A DNA stretch of 64,000 nt from Certhia americana (GCA_018697195.1 CM031866.1:13223879-13287878), one strand, 5' to 3'. Positions 1 to 10,764 are shown, counted from the stretch's first letter. Numbers and translations are program-made. The notes: generated from the letters alone by a model not told the origin.

Positions 1-950
1 TATTTGGGCTTTAATGACACTAGCACTCTGTACCAGTTTCTGACTTTTGTTAGATGCAGATAACCAAATCTTCATCTACTCAGTGCAGGAATGCAGACTG
101 CAGTTTTAATTCTCAGGGAGACAAAATTATAAAGGATATGTGGGGGAAGATAATCAGTGTTCAGCAGCTTTGACAGTCCAAATAGAGGGTTGGGGAAACA
201 AAATTCTTCTACTAGTTTGGTTGAAGAGACTCCTGCCTGTTTAAGTATTGTTTCAGGACGAATCCTAGATTAAAAGCTGTTAGGAAGAGCTTTCTTATCC
301 AAGGGTCAGGCTGTTTCCCTCCTTGATTTAATAGGATTACTTTGTGACCATGGCTTAGACTTTGTGTTTATTACTGTTTTAAGGCTATGTATGTGCTGAG
401 GAAAGAGCTGTTGAGTTAAATCCATTTTGGATAAGTACCCCTTCTACTAACTGATCATTTTTAGGGAGACCCAAGTGAAGATCAATGCATGGCATAACTA
501 ATGGAAGATTAGACAAGAAGGATGCAGGACACAAAGGCTTTTTATCTGTTCCTCTGTTCTTCTGTGATACCAGTGTTTGTTGTTAGATGCCACTTCTCTT
601 TCTGTTTACTCTGGGTTCCTTTGGCTGCTCCTTTGGCACTGCTAATGAAAGACTCTTTGACTTGGGATTCTAGCACTGTTTGCCACATCAGGGTGGGCAA
701 GATGGCAATTTCTCTAATTTATTATGGAGTATGGTGTCCCAGACTCTTGACTCCAGCTGCTTCTGCCCTCTTGAATTATGTCCTATTGAATGTGAATTTC
801 AGGGGTGAGGAGTGGTGGGGGAATTGTTTGGACTTCGTAGTTTGCTAAGTATGGTGTAATAAATCTCTCCAGCAAGCCTTGAGAAGACTCCTTAATTTAT
901 CTGTGAACCTGCACCTTCTCAGTCTGAGGGAGGTCATTGGATCATAGTTT

Positions 951-1075
951 TTAAAAAAAACAAAACCCTAAACAAACCCCCCCCCCCCCAACCCCCCCCC
1001 AAAAAAAAAAAAAAAAAAGCCCAGAAAAAACCCGCAACAACAAAAACCCCAAACAAACCCCAGGCATATAGCATT
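951..1075. repeat. Poly-C / poly-A low-complexity tract
   Basis: Contains C13 (977-989), AA, C9 (992-1000), then A18 (1001-1018), flanked on both sides by A/C-rich sequence built from AAAC and CCCAAAC-like words. It lies in the RNF111 intron. Such tracts are prone to slippage and sequencing error, so the run lengths should not be trusted to the base. Confidence 0.9.
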
Positions 1076-2628
1076 TAGTTTCATATGGTACCTTAATCTC
1101 TCTCAGGAATTTCACATCCAGCTTTCAATATGCTGTTCCCTCTTTTTCTTCTATTGCAGAGCATAACTGTTTTGTTCTGTTACCTGTGGATTGAGTCAGA
1201 GTGTTTGAGGCTGTCTTTACACTTAGTTGTGAAAGTCCTTAGGGATTTGGAAGTGGAAGCCAGTAGGTCCCAGCACATTATAGTAGTTGTGTGCTGGTCA
1301 GAATAATATTGCTCAGAGTGTAGTCATAGAGGTGTTTGGAGCTCTAAGAGATGCAGCTGTTCTGTACCCCAAAAGCCAACAAGTTTCTGTATAATACCTG
1401 AACACTTAAGGCTGTAACTTGATGTAGTGAGAGTAGTTCAAGATGAACTTCAGGTTCTAAACAGCCTTGATTAGCTGCATCAAATAGAGTTTGCATTTTT
1501 AAGAAAAAGCTTCTAGTTTTTTTCTTAATATAAATATGAATTACTGTTCTTTGGTTTTTTGTAGAGTAAAAGCTATTGAAAAGCACTCATTTTATGTTTC
1601 TCTAAGACACAGGTACCATTGAGTTTTATCTGTGCAGCAGATGGTACTTCATTGGGTTCCTTCACCCAATGATTTTCTATGAAAACTGCAGCTTTTCCCT
1701 GTTTGTATTTGGCTTAAGACATTAAATGATGAGCTTTACTTCTTTTTCTGTATTGATAGTAGCTGAGCAGTGAGTTAACTGAGAAGGCTTACACTGGGGA
1801 TTTGTTCTAATACATGTGAAATACTTGATGTGAACCATGAAGGCTGCTGTGGACAAGATAAGTAGTACCATACTGGGCAGGAATCTCTCCACTGACTGAC
1901 AACTGAAAAGCAGAAAGATCCTGCAAAGATAGAGGGTATTTAAAGGAGAGAGTAGCAAGGAAGAAAGCCTTTCCTGCAGGTTAGATGTTTCAAGCTGTTG
2001 AGAATGTTTGTGTGGTAAATGGTTCAGACTTAGCCTTGAATTAGTTTAGTTGCTGGAGATTTTTGTGGTCAAGGAAAATATCAATAGAAAGTACAAAACA
2101 AGAAACAAATGACACTTCTACTGTTCTTAGCAGACTTGTGCTGGAATTTACAGGTCCAGAATATATTGCTTTTAAGTATATATTTTAATCTTACTCTATC
2201 CAAAAGAATATATACAAACATTTAGTGCAGACTGGCCTTAACTGCTTACATTCTTCATTAGCTTTTACCTGTTCCTGTTTTCTTATGTTCTGTATGAAAG
2301 CTTATGAAAACTAATTTCCACTTATGTGTGAAGCTCTTCAAGAATGCAGAAATCTTTTTGCATCTGAGGTTTGTTGGTAACTGTCAAAGGGATTTTAGTA
2401 AGACTGTTTTTAGTTGGGTATTATTGATAGTTTTCTCCTGCAAATTTTTTCTCCATCTCGTAGTCACAAATGTACTTCGTTAGAATCTTGCTGTGTTAGC
2501 AGACTGCTTATTCTGCAGGTGTAAAAGAACTGGTTTTGGGGTTGGGTTTTTTTTTTTTGTTCTTAGAGATGTTTCTTCAGAGTAGCATTTTACCTGACCA
2601 GAAATGTGAGCTGTGCTCTCAGGGTATT

Positions 2629-3206
2629 TCATAAAAGAGCCTGTACATAATGTATGTTCAGGTAATTTTGAAGAGGTGTTATGCCATCCCCATTAGGATA
2701 ATATGAAGGCCCATTTATTAGCATGAAAAGATATTGTCCCACATAACATTTCTGTTGTCTTGAGTTCAGTAGTTTGTTGTGGTAGGTACTCTGAACAACT
2801 TTTGGGCTTGTACTGTTAAAATTAAATTTAGTAGGTTTCTTAGTTTCTCCAGTAGCAGAATTTGTTCCAAATAGAAGACCTATCCAGGTGCATGTCTCTG
2901 CAGTTGGTAAACTGACTGCTGAGGCAATTGGAACTGTAATTATGGAATTACAGCAATACACCTGTGACTTTGCTCCTCTTGTAATGATGCAGTATCTGCA
3001 CTGTCATGTGCATTATTTTCCAAGTCTGATTTCAAATCCTGGTCAATAAAAAGTAGGCATTGAATATAATTTCTGAGACTAAGGTTAAGTTTTGTCAGGA
3101 GTTCCCTTCCTGTAAGTGGTGGCCATCGATTCCCAATGTTATAATGCACAATAAAATTTTCCAAGTTATGCCAGTCAGGTCTATGTCTAGTAAAAACCAG
3201 GCACAA
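2629..3206 (-). pseudogene. Unidentified antisense coding-like stretch, frame-broken
   Basis: Two long open frames lie end to end on the minus strand: about 88 codons ending at 2940, then about 110 codons in another frame from 2961 to 2629. They overlap by about 20 nt, so together they cover nearly 580 nt with one frame change. The composition is protein-like, with spaced Trp, Cys, Tyr and Pro and motifs such as NRWPPLTGRELL in the first frame and NGPSYYPNGDG in the second, rather than low-complexity translation. No Met start is evident: the first frame opens after a TGA, and an acceptor-like pyrimidine/TAG sits near 3187-3192. I do not recognise the parent protein. The most likely reading is a fragment of a processed pseudogene or other old insertion inside the RNF111 intron. 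A chance pair of open frames is the alternative. Confidence 0.35.
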
Positions 3207-4835
3207 TAAGTATGTTCATAGTGTGAGTGAATGACCTAGTTCTTTAAATGCATTTTCCGTAATTGGAAGCTGAAGTAGAATTATGTGCTAAAATGCAGAA
3301 TGAATCATAAACCAGTGATTATCTGAGACAGATTTCTATCAAATCAGCATATTTTTAATCTGCTCCCCCAAAATGCCTTAGTTACAGCCACAGTTTATAT
3401 TGTCAAACAAATATTGCTCACATTAAGTGTTTTGATACGCACATGAAAGCGCATCTTTGGTTTCTGTTACTCTGGTTTGTTAAGACCAATATTGGGCTGT
3501 ATTTGTGGTAGATGTTGGCACTACATTATCCTTTAACAAGCACCACGTAAACTGCTTTAAAATAAGTAGATTCTGCCTTTCTTTTCCAGGAAGAAAATTA
3601 TTTAGGGCAGAGCAATCTTGTCTATCCCTGTCAGCTTTTAGTTACAAGACTGGATTTGAAAACTGTAGAAAGGCAGCTTATTAGTCTCTTACGTGCCGTG
3701 GGTAGCTTTGTCTAGATCTGTGCTTCTCCACAATGCATTCATGGAGTTTTACACCTTTATATATGTTGAACTTGGAAGTGTCTGGTGGAAAGAAGAGCAA
3801 CATATGCATATGTGACTTCACGAGTAGTATCTGGGATATCTGATTTATGGACAGCCTCATGAGATGGGTGTTGAACTGTCATATGCAGCAGCAGAGGCAT
3901 TATCAGCTAATAGCACAGAAAGGAAGATGGTAGTCATGTATTTCTAAGTGAACTGCTGCTTAGCCTTCCCATCAGTGTGCTGTGGGATTAAGTAAACTAA
4001 ATTGGCTGGTCATTTTGGGGTTTTTTCACCTGATCATTAAAAATTGCTATTGGGGTGTTTCTGATAAAAAGTCAAATCCATTATTCACTCATCTTGCTGG
4101 AATAAAAAATGAATGGAGCAGCCCTGCTGTGGAGGTGGTCCCTGCTGTATTAACTATCCTTCAGCTTTGCTCTGTGAAAAGTGCTGGTGCTTGATAGGCC
4201 TGTGGGATTATAGCACTGGGCATGGTCTTCTGTTCACTGCTTATATTTCATACTGTGCAATGAGGTTTAGTGGATGCTTGAATGTATAATGTATGTACAG
4301 GTTAACTGACTTTAGATGTGGGCTTTGAGTGTTAATTTTTATCAGCCTCTAAATTTAAAGTATGTTCTGAAGATGTTCTGTTCTTTTGAGTCAGATAAGA
4401 GTATCATCTGCTTTTTCCAGACTGAGTTTTTTAGCCTTGTTTTTTCTGTGGTACCAAAAGCTTGTATTTGAGAATCTGTAGCGAGTCCTTTTCATGATTT
4501 CATGTGTTGCTGTTACGTGTTCTGTTTACAAAAATAGGTAGATATTTATGGTGGTTTATATAATGTAGATTGAGATTTTGAGACTTGGAAATTGTAATGC
4601 AGATGTGGAGAGATTACAGGAGAGGATCTAGTCTCACTTCTGTTTCACATCTGGTTATGTTGAGATGTGTCAGAGTGGTGTTTGTGTTGTGCTGTCAGTT
4701 GGAATTGTGTGCTCAGGCAGAGGAGTATAATAAGTGATTCAATGAAAGCAAAAGGAACTTAAATTTTTCAAAGTGAACAGTAAAATACTGGAACTGTTCT
4801 GAATAGGTTTAACTTAACATCTGCTGTTTGAATAG

Positions 4836-4928
4836 GTACCAGACATGGCGGGCTACCCTCACATCCGTTACATTTCATCGGGATTGGATGGAACATCATT
4901 CAGAGGCCCTTTCAGGGGCAATTTTGAG
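4836..4928 (+). CDS. RNF111: RNF111 coding exon (residues 1-31 of the in-window piece)
   Basis: The acceptor TAG ends at 4835 and donor GT begins at 4929. There are 31 whole codons in phase 0, starting [15 protein letters not shown] and ending NFE. This matches the stretch before the Arkadia C-terminal domain. Because the phase is 0, the preceding exon outside the window must end on a full codon. Confidence 0.93.
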
Positions 4929-7562
4929 GTTTGTAATAGAACAAAACTAGATATATGTCAAAATGTGTCATGAGGGAATAGGGGGAGGGTGTATGATAGA
5001 GCTAGTTCTATATATAGATAGAAGAGAATCATAAAGAAAATATCCTTTACTTACAGAATGTCCCCACCATTATGGAGTGGGACAAAAGCATATTGAAAAG
5101 TTGGTCAGGAAAAGGTGCCCTGGACAATGCAGGTTAGGTGGCAGTTACTGACAGTACATCTTGCTCTGCCTACTATCCCATCAGTAGGACTGAGTAGTTC
5201 CCACCTTCTGGGAGGAGGCAGTGGTGTCTCTGAGTAACTGTGCCAGGATCCTCCAAGTGAGGCTGAAACTTGGCCACACTAACAGTGCTGTCCTGTTGGA
5301 TAGTGAAGGAATTGAAATGGAGTGAAGGAAAAAAACAGGAGAACATAAAACTTATCAGATGCAGAGAGTTAATGACCTAGTCCACTGAAAACCTCTTCAG
5401 TGACATCTCATGGTTCTAATAAACTCATTGCTGGAGAAAACCAAATCAATCATTGTGTTTCAACTTTTTTTCATCAAAGCCTTAATGACTGTTAGAAAGC
5501 AAATATTTACATAGCATATTTTAATTGCCTTTTCCTCATTAGACATAGAAGTATGTGTGAACATACTCATAGCCATTCCTAGCTGACAAACACTCTCTTT
5601 TTTTTTTTTTTTTTTTGGTAGTAAAATGGTATTTCACTAGAGCTTAAAATACCAGATTGTGTTGTGTGGGTTTTTCTACAGAAGCCCATCACTTTTCCCA
5701 CACAACATACTCTTTTTGGCTTTGCCTATATTTGATTACTTCAGGAAATAAGAGTTTGTCATTCTAAAAATTAAAATGGGTTAGAATAAAATTAATACTT
5801 CCTCAATGTAGTTGAAATAATAGTTTTTACACTGTTTATTCCTTCGTGATTTTTAGGAGCTGATTCATTTGGAGGAACGACTAGGCAATGTTAATCGTGG
5901 AGCAACACAGGGAACTATAGAAAGATGCACATATCCACATAAATACAAAAAGGTGAGGATTTCTCAAATTGTGACCTGTCTGTAATATTTCTTTGAATTT
6001 GTAACAATGTTAACAGTTAGCTTAAATCTGCAGAAATGTCAGCCTCAAAGAGGGCATGTTCTCTGTATTTTGAAATTTCAAGGATTGTAAACAAAGCTTA
6101 CAATGCCAGTTGTTTCACGAGGAAAACTTAAAATTAGTTCCTTAGATAAAGAGCTACTGTGATGTGATAAACAGAAGTGGTTTGATACAATTAACTTGTC
6201 CAGCAGTTACGAGCAGCATTGTGAGTAGTGAAATAATTGCTGATAATAGCAAACAACAGATTTCAGTGATAGCTCACAAACTAAAGCTTTATGTTTGCAG
6301 TAGACAGTTCACAGTGCTTACGTGCTTGATATATATAAATTTAACCTTTATTGGGAAGATGAACACCAGGAGGTTTTGAACTGGGGTACACAGTTTTGAC
6401 AGCTGAGGTTGTCTATCAATTGGAGTTCAGTCTAGGATAAGATACAATCCCATCCACATGACACTGTTCTTTCATACTTGATAAATAGTGAGAAGACACT
6501 AGGTGGAAAAGATTTTTGTTTGCCTCTACATGAATGAAGTTAAGATATTTAAACATAGACAAGAAGTATAAGGACTGGTTGCAGCACTATAAAATTAATA
6601 GTCTGGTAGATTTTTTTCACTAACTCTAGTTAAATCTGAAATGTCCTGGGTTTTGCTCCAAGTGCTGTTTTTTTATTCGTTTTGGTTCAAATACAGTTTA
6701 ATAAATATTACAAAATGTTTTCAGAGAAACATATGTTGAATATGTATCAAAAACAGATTTTACTCAGTTTGTCAATAATGTCATCTCTACTAATAAGGTA
6801 ACAACTGATTGGTTCTCACAGAGGAAACTGCACTGCAAACAAGATGGGGAGGAAGGAACAGAAGAAGACACAGAGGAAAAGTGCACCATCTGTTTGTCTA
6901 TATTGGAGGAAGGTGAAGATGTCAGGTAAATGACACTGAATATCAGAATATAATGTTAATGTTCTGGCTTTGACACCATACTTGAATGTGGTGCACTGCT
7001 TTGCAGTACTGCTTAGGTTAACAGTTACAGTTAACTACTGTCATTGAACTAATACAATAATTGTTCAGTCTGTATTGTCATTAGGTAGAGTGTGGGGTAT
7101 TCTATCACAGTCTTCCACAATTTGACTGCCTGTGTCACTCCATGAGCCCGTGCTGATGCCCTGAACTAATCAGGACTGTCAGTGTTTCTAGAGTAATGCT
7201 GCTTGAGCTCCAACAGGTTTAAATCAGTCTAATACAGCAGAAGCCAGTTGATACTTGATGTCTTTGCCCCTATACACTTCTTTTTGGAACTAGACAGAAT
7301 GCATGTACAGCTGGAAAGGCTATGAAACCTGTGTGAAAACAAAGAACAGACCTCAGTAGCAAAGCCCCTGTTGTGTGTTTTCCAGTGGGTTTGTTGATAT
7401 GGAAATGCTTTATTAACACTGATGTTTTTGTGTTCTGATGACAGGCGCCTTCCATGTATGCACCTTTTCCACCAAGTATGTGTAGATCAGTGGTTGATTA
7501 CTAACAAGAAGTGCCCCATCTGCAGAGTGGACATTGAGGCTCAGCTGCCTAGTGAAAGTTGA
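4836..7562 (+). CDS. RNF111: RNF111 (Arkadia) E3 ubiquitin ligase, C-terminal four exons (partial)
   Basis: Coding segments are 4836-4928, 5857-5952, 6822-6925 and 7445-7562, giving 136 residues and the TGA at 7560-7562. All junctions are GT-AG and phases close. The last exons of Arkadia contain the conserved C-terminal domain with NRG (residues 44-46 of this piece) and TIER (51-54), then an acidic linker and a RING-H2 domain with zinc ligands C84, C87, C102, H104, H107, C110, C121 and C124 (C3H2C3). W114 and the P122 after C121 are the usual E2-contact positions. The protein ends in SES like its vertebrate orthologues. Arkadia is a nuclear E3 that amplifies TGF-beta/Nodal signalling by ubiquitinating SKI, SKIL and SMAD7, and it binds SUMO chains through motifs encoded upstream of this window. 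The gene continues to the left. Orthology is based on sequence recall plus synteny with CCNB2 and MYO1E. Confidence 0.96.
5857..5952 (+). CDS. RNF111: RNF111 coding exon with NRG and TIER motifs
   Basis: Thirty-two whole codons lie between the acceptor ending at 5856 and the donor GTGAGG. It encodes [10 protein letters not shown], then the NRG and TIER motifs, then a basic end (HKYKK). In Arkadia this short region next to the RING is known to be needed for substrate degradation and SMAD-dependent activity. Both motifs are intact here. Confidence 0.95.
6822..6925 (+). CDS. RNF111: RNF111 coding exon, acidic linker and first RING ligands
   Basis: Thirty-four codons plus two bases (AG of a split Arg), with donor GTAAAT. 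It encodes a Glu/Asp-rich linker ([10 protein letters not shown]) followed by the first zinc ligand pair CTIC of the RING-H2 domain. The RING is split by the next intron, two residues before the LPCMH segment. Confidence 0.95.
7445..7562 (+). CDS. RNF111: RNF111 terminal coding exon, RING-H2 core
   Basis: Starts with the third base of the split Arg after the acceptor ACAG at 7441-7444 and ends at TGA 7560-7562. It encodes the remaining RING ligands: C and H in [11 protein letters not shown], then CPIC. It ends QLPSES. The stop position matches the family's usual C-terminus, so the protein is not truncated. Confidence 0.96.
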
Positions 7563-8266
7563 CACTGCTTTCCAGAACTCTTGTCCTCCCTCTCGCTCCC
7601 TCTCATCCTTCCTGGTACTGCAGTCAACCAAAGATGGCATGACTTACCTGCGCAGATTTGGAAGCATTGAACCCAGAGTGCTGGCTCTGCTATATGGTAC
7701 AACTAATGCTAGAACTACAGTTTATGTAGAAGACAGTTGAGTTTCACTGTATTTATAAATTTTCGTTTTGTTTTGTTTTACATTTTTTTTCTTTAAATTC
7801 ATTACTGTATTTTTGCATGGTTCCTTGTATTGCATTTGTTTGCACATATTATGGGCTTTGTGACCCCAGACTTGCAGGCGAGATTAGCTGCTTTAGTAAA
7901 TAGAATTGTGTGGTCTCTTTTGGTTTCTTTCCGTAGTATCAAGCTTTGAAAGTATGATTTCACTCATTACTAACCTTGAATTCCTTAATTTAATCGATCG
8001 TATATATTTTAGTTTAAATGTATAAAGATCATCTAGAAAAGGATAATATTATGTATTGAGACATTCCTTAATTAGGAAAAAATGGCTGCTGTATATTTAC
8101 AAGATCAGTTATGAGTCAAATAACATCCTTAATACTGGGAACAGAATATGAATTATATTCAGTTTGACTGATACATATAGCATACTCATCACCAGAGTTT
8201 GTCTGATCAGATTTTTGTGTTTGTTTTTAAAATTTCAGCACAATGCAGATATATTTGAATGTCAAT

Positions 8267-8272
8267 ATTAAA
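8267..8272 (+). terminator. RNF111: Candidate poly(A) signal ATTAAA, RNF111 proximal
   Basis: ATTAAA about 0.7 kb after the RNF111 stop, followed by T-rich sequence near 8290-8310. It is a weaker variant hexamer and may be an alternative proximal site. Confidence 0.3.
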
Positions 8273-8506
8273 CATTTAGACTGCTGTTCAGATTGTATTT
8301 ATCATTTTCTTCTATGTCTAGAAATTTGAATCCCTAACTTAAATATATGCTGCTGTGAAACAGCTCTTAGTGAACACTAAATGTTGATTTCAGTTAGCTG
8401 GATTGTAGATACTTGCAGATTGAAAGAATTATTAGGGACATGGAAAAAGAGCTTAGAATCTGTTTGGTCTTCTGCTAACTTAAGTTGAAGTATCTGCGCA
8501 CATTGA

Positions 8507-8570
8507 GGGTTGGTTTTTTTGGCTGTGTTTTTTTATTTGTTTGGGTTTTGTTGGTTTGTGTTTTTTTTAA
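8507..8570. repeat. T/G-rich simple tract
   Basis: T runs of 7-8 are separated by GG, TGTG and GGG words. It lies in the RNF111 3'UTR, so it would be transcribed as a U/G-rich stretch. Confidence 0.75.
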
Positions 8571-8690
8571 TATAAAACCATTCAATAAGGACTTAAAGCT
8601 GCAGGGTTTTTGTTTGGGTTTATATACATGAATTCATAGAATTTCTAAGGATTCCAGGCTTGTCTTGGGATTTTTATTAGATTTAAAGTT

Positions 8691-8696
8691 AATAAA
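8691..8696 (+). terminator. RNF111: Candidate poly(A) signal AATAAA, RNF111
   Basis: Canonical AATAAA about 1.1 kb after the stop. A T-rich downstream element (TCTCTTG then T runs) begins about 20 nt later, which is the expected arrangement for cleavage near 8715. Confidence 0.5.
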
Positions 8697-9156
8697 GTTA
8701 GCTAAATCCACTTGTCTCTTGTTTTTATTTTTTATTAGTAAGTTGAAAGCCTGTAAATTCCTGTAGAAACTGAGACACAAATTATGTGGTTACCTAGTTT
8801 TTGCCTTGATCATAGATTCCCTCTTTATTAAATTGCCAACAGTCCATCACTGATTGAAATATTTTCTATAGTTAAGATTTGCTGCATAATATAGTATATA
8901 GAATTAAGTTATAATGTACTAACATTTTGCCGTTGAAGGAGGTTTTAATCTATATCAAGATTCAAGTTGCTCATCACCATTCTTTCACGTCTAATATATT
9001 ATAGTTTATATAAATGTGCTCAACATTGCAAAATGCAAATGTGCAAAAACATTGAGACAGTATTACTGTCACTTTGGAAAAGATGTTCCTTGGGGATCAT
9101 ATATGAACATGTCAATTAGCTTGCATTAAGCCACCTGCTTTGTAAGTGGATTGAAT

Positions 9157-9162
9157 AATAAA
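9157..9162 (+). terminator. RNF111: Candidate poly(A) signal AATAAA, RNF111 distal
   Basis: Canonical AATAAA followed within 15-30 nt by a T/G-rich run (TTTCTCTTGTCTTTGTC). It would give a 3'UTR near 1.6 kb. Another pair of overlapping AATAAA words lies at 10358-10367, but that is close to the CCNB2 promoter and less likely. Confidence 0.5.
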
Positions 9163-9185
9163 TACCTTCAGTTTCTCTTGTCTTT

Positions 9186-10507
9186 GTCTTTCATGATCAG
9201 ATTACGTGTAAAATGGTTTACAGTAAACCTAGAAGATAAACTCTTATGTTTACACTAAAAAATTCATTTATGAATATTACCTTATCTAATTTGATGCCTG
9301 TTTCTGGATGGTTAAAGCTGCTTCCCTTTTATTTTATTTTTTTTACCTGTTAGTAAGTAGCATTTGCGAGTACAGTGTCTATTGCTGGCAACAAACTTCA
9401 CACCTCTGGCACTGAGGCTTTAAACAGAGAGCAATTTTATTCCAGCATGTGTGATAAATGGACCTTTTCAAGCTTAATTGCATTGCTAAAACTGAACTTA
9501 AACCCACTTTGTGCTTGTGTGATGGGGGATAGAGGAGAGAGGCAACACGATTGGACTGCTTCAAAACTGACTTGAGTTTACTCTAAAGCTTCTTGAACAT
9601 TCTGGTTGGGAAACCGAAAGTGACTGCGAAGTTGAAGCTGCATTAATTTATTCATTGCTAAGAATGAATAGTAGTAACTGGAAGGACTGAACAGACACTT
9701 TGTGTTTTCCAGTGACTTGAAAAGAAGTTAATTGACCACTAATGCTTGAAGACTGATGATACTCATTTCTCAAAGTTTCCAAGGAGGTACTTGAGAGATA
9801 CAGGACAAAAAAGCTCCAGGGCCTCTGATGTAAGTGAGACCCTGGGTATGTGACAGAATCTATTTTGGCTTCCTTACAGGACAGAGAAGCACAGGCTTGG
9901 GGGATTTTTTTTTTTTTTTTTTTTTCTTTTTAAGGAGATATTGTATGGGTCAAATTTGAGTGCCTGGTACTAGAGGTATTTTAGTGATCCATGAATTGAT
10001 TTGTTATATAATAGTTACTGATACTGTCTTGCTTTTCAATGTATGCACAACATTGTAATGTGATGCTGAACACTTAGGTATTTGTCAGGAATCAGTGTTC
10101 TGATCCTAATGCTATTGCAGGGGCTAAAAAGCTGCAGCTTACTACTGTTCCAGAAGGTTGTGACTTAACCATAGATTAAGGGAAGGAGAAGGAATAGGCT
10201 TTTCATTTTGAAAATTTCCACCACTTACTGTGCTTTATATGCTTAGATGCATTGCCTTAAGTTTTCTGCAGCATCTTTGAAGATAAGATTCTCAACAGTA
10301 TGCATCAAATTACCTTTCATATAAAATTCCATTGTCAAAAGAAATCCTTTTGTATGCAATAAATAAAATGTTAGACTGGTATCATTCAAAATCTGTTTCT
10401 TTTGCAATTTTTTTCCCCTTCGCTTGTTTTGCTCTTGAAGTCTTGATCCGTAAACATTTTTGTTTACGCATATTAATTACTGCAGGTACAGCCTAAGAAG
10501 AATCTTA
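9186..10507. other. RNF111-CCNB2 spacer
   Basis: No gene is supported here. The stretch holds a T run at about 9908-9925 and overlapping AATAAA words at 10358-10367, which could be a far-distal RNF111 poly(A) signal. It ends at the assembly gap. Short open frames on both strands near 9375-9575 are antisense shadows of each other with no recognisable motif. Confidence 0.6.
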
Positions 10508-10517
10508 NNNNNNNNNN
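10508..10517. other. Assembly gap (10 N)
   Basis: Ten N bases, a placeholder size, so the true length is unknown. The right flank is directly a GC-rich tandem repeat, which probably caused the break. Confidence 0.98.
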
Positions 10518-10612
10518 TTTTGGGTTAAAAACTCCGCTGTCCCTCCCGGGTGTTTTGGGTTAAACTCCTCCGCTGTCCCTCCCGGGTGTTTTGGGTTAAA
10601 CTCCGCCGCTGC
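10518..10612. repeat. GC-rich minisatellite, about 2.7 copies of a 35-36 bp unit
   Basis: Copy 1 is 10518-10552, copy 2 is 10553-10588, and a partial copy 3 is 10589-10612. Each starts TTTTGGGTTAAA and continues through CTCCGCTGTCCCTCCCGGGT. Copies 1 and 2 differ by small changes after the TTAAA. The array starts at the gap edge, so more copies are probably missing from the assembly. It ends about 95 bp upstream of the first CCAAT box of the CCNB2 promoter. Confidence 0.92.
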
Positions 10613-10682
10613 CTCAGCTCGGGCCCGGCCCTGCACTGAGGGGGCGCTCCGCCACCGGAAGCGGCTACAGCCGTTTCCTGCC

Positions 10683-10693
10683 GGGGCGGGGCC
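10683..10693 (+). promoter_or_regulatory. CCNB2: GC box (Sp1-type)
   Basis: GGGGCGGGGCC lies 13 bp upstream of the first CCAAT box, a typical Sp/KLF site position in a CpG-island promoter. Confidence 0.6.
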
Positions 10694-10705
10694 TGTGCAG
10701 ACGGA

Positions 10706-10710
10706 CCAAT
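10706..10710 (+). promoter_or_regulatory. CCNB2: CCAAT box 1 (NF-Y site)
   Basis: GGACCAATCGG matches the NF-Y consensus on both flanks. Cyclin B2 promoters of mammals carry several NF-Y boxes spaced by about three helical turns. This one is 31 bp from the next. Confidence 0.75.
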
Positions 10711-10736
10711 CGGATACGTGCATCGTACGAAGTTGT

Positions 10737-10741
10737 CCAAT
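10737..10741 (+). promoter_or_regulatory. CCNB2: CCAAT box 2 (NF-Y site)
   Basis: GTCCAATAG lies 31 bp downstream of box 1 and 22 bp upstream of the TTTAAA element. This is the usual order for G2/M gene promoters: NF-Y, NF-Y, CHR. Confidence 0.75.
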
Positions 10742-10758
10742 AGTAGAGCAGGACAGGG

Positions 10759-10764
10759 TTTAAA
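10759..10764 (+). promoter_or_regulatory. CCNB2: Candidate CHR element (TTTAAA)
   Basis: TTTAAA in the context GGGTTTAAAGGG. CHR elements (TTTGAA and variants including TTTAAA) bind the DREAM and MuvB-B-MYB complexes and restrict expression to G2/M. The position just after two NF-Y boxes and about 100 bp before the start codon fits this role better than a TATA box, though a TATA-like function cannot be excluded. Confidence 0.6.

Larger units (their letters stand above)
1..4835 (+). other. RNF111: RNF111 intron, 3' part (window edge)
   Basis: No RNF111 exon could be recognised before the acceptor at 4834-4835, so this is taken as intron of RNF111 or of its upstream coding part. It holds a mixed poly-C/poly-A tract (about 951-1075), a short T/G tract near 2533-2560, and an antisense coding-like stretch (2629-3206) listed separately. 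Nothing else coding was supported: the plus-strand frames here are short and carry no familiar motif. The upstream RNF111 exons, which encode the long His/Pro-rich middle and the SUMO-interacting motifs, lie left of the window. Confidence 0.7.
7563..9185 (+). other. RNF111: RNF111 3'UTR (extent inferred)
   Basis: A/T-rich sequence without an open frame worth calling follows the stop. It carries T/G-rich words (8507-8570) and poly(A) signals at 8267, 8691 and 9157. A 3'UTR of 1-2 kb is usual for this gene in vertebrates, so an end just after the 9157 signal is plausible. The true cleavage site cannot be read from genomic sequence alone. Confidence 0.55.

Noticed and set aside
10518..10600. TTGGGTTA words suggesting interstitial telomere repeat
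   Set aside because: The GGGTTA word appears only once per 35-36 bp unit and not in tandem hexamers. This is a unique minisatellite, not telomeric DNA.
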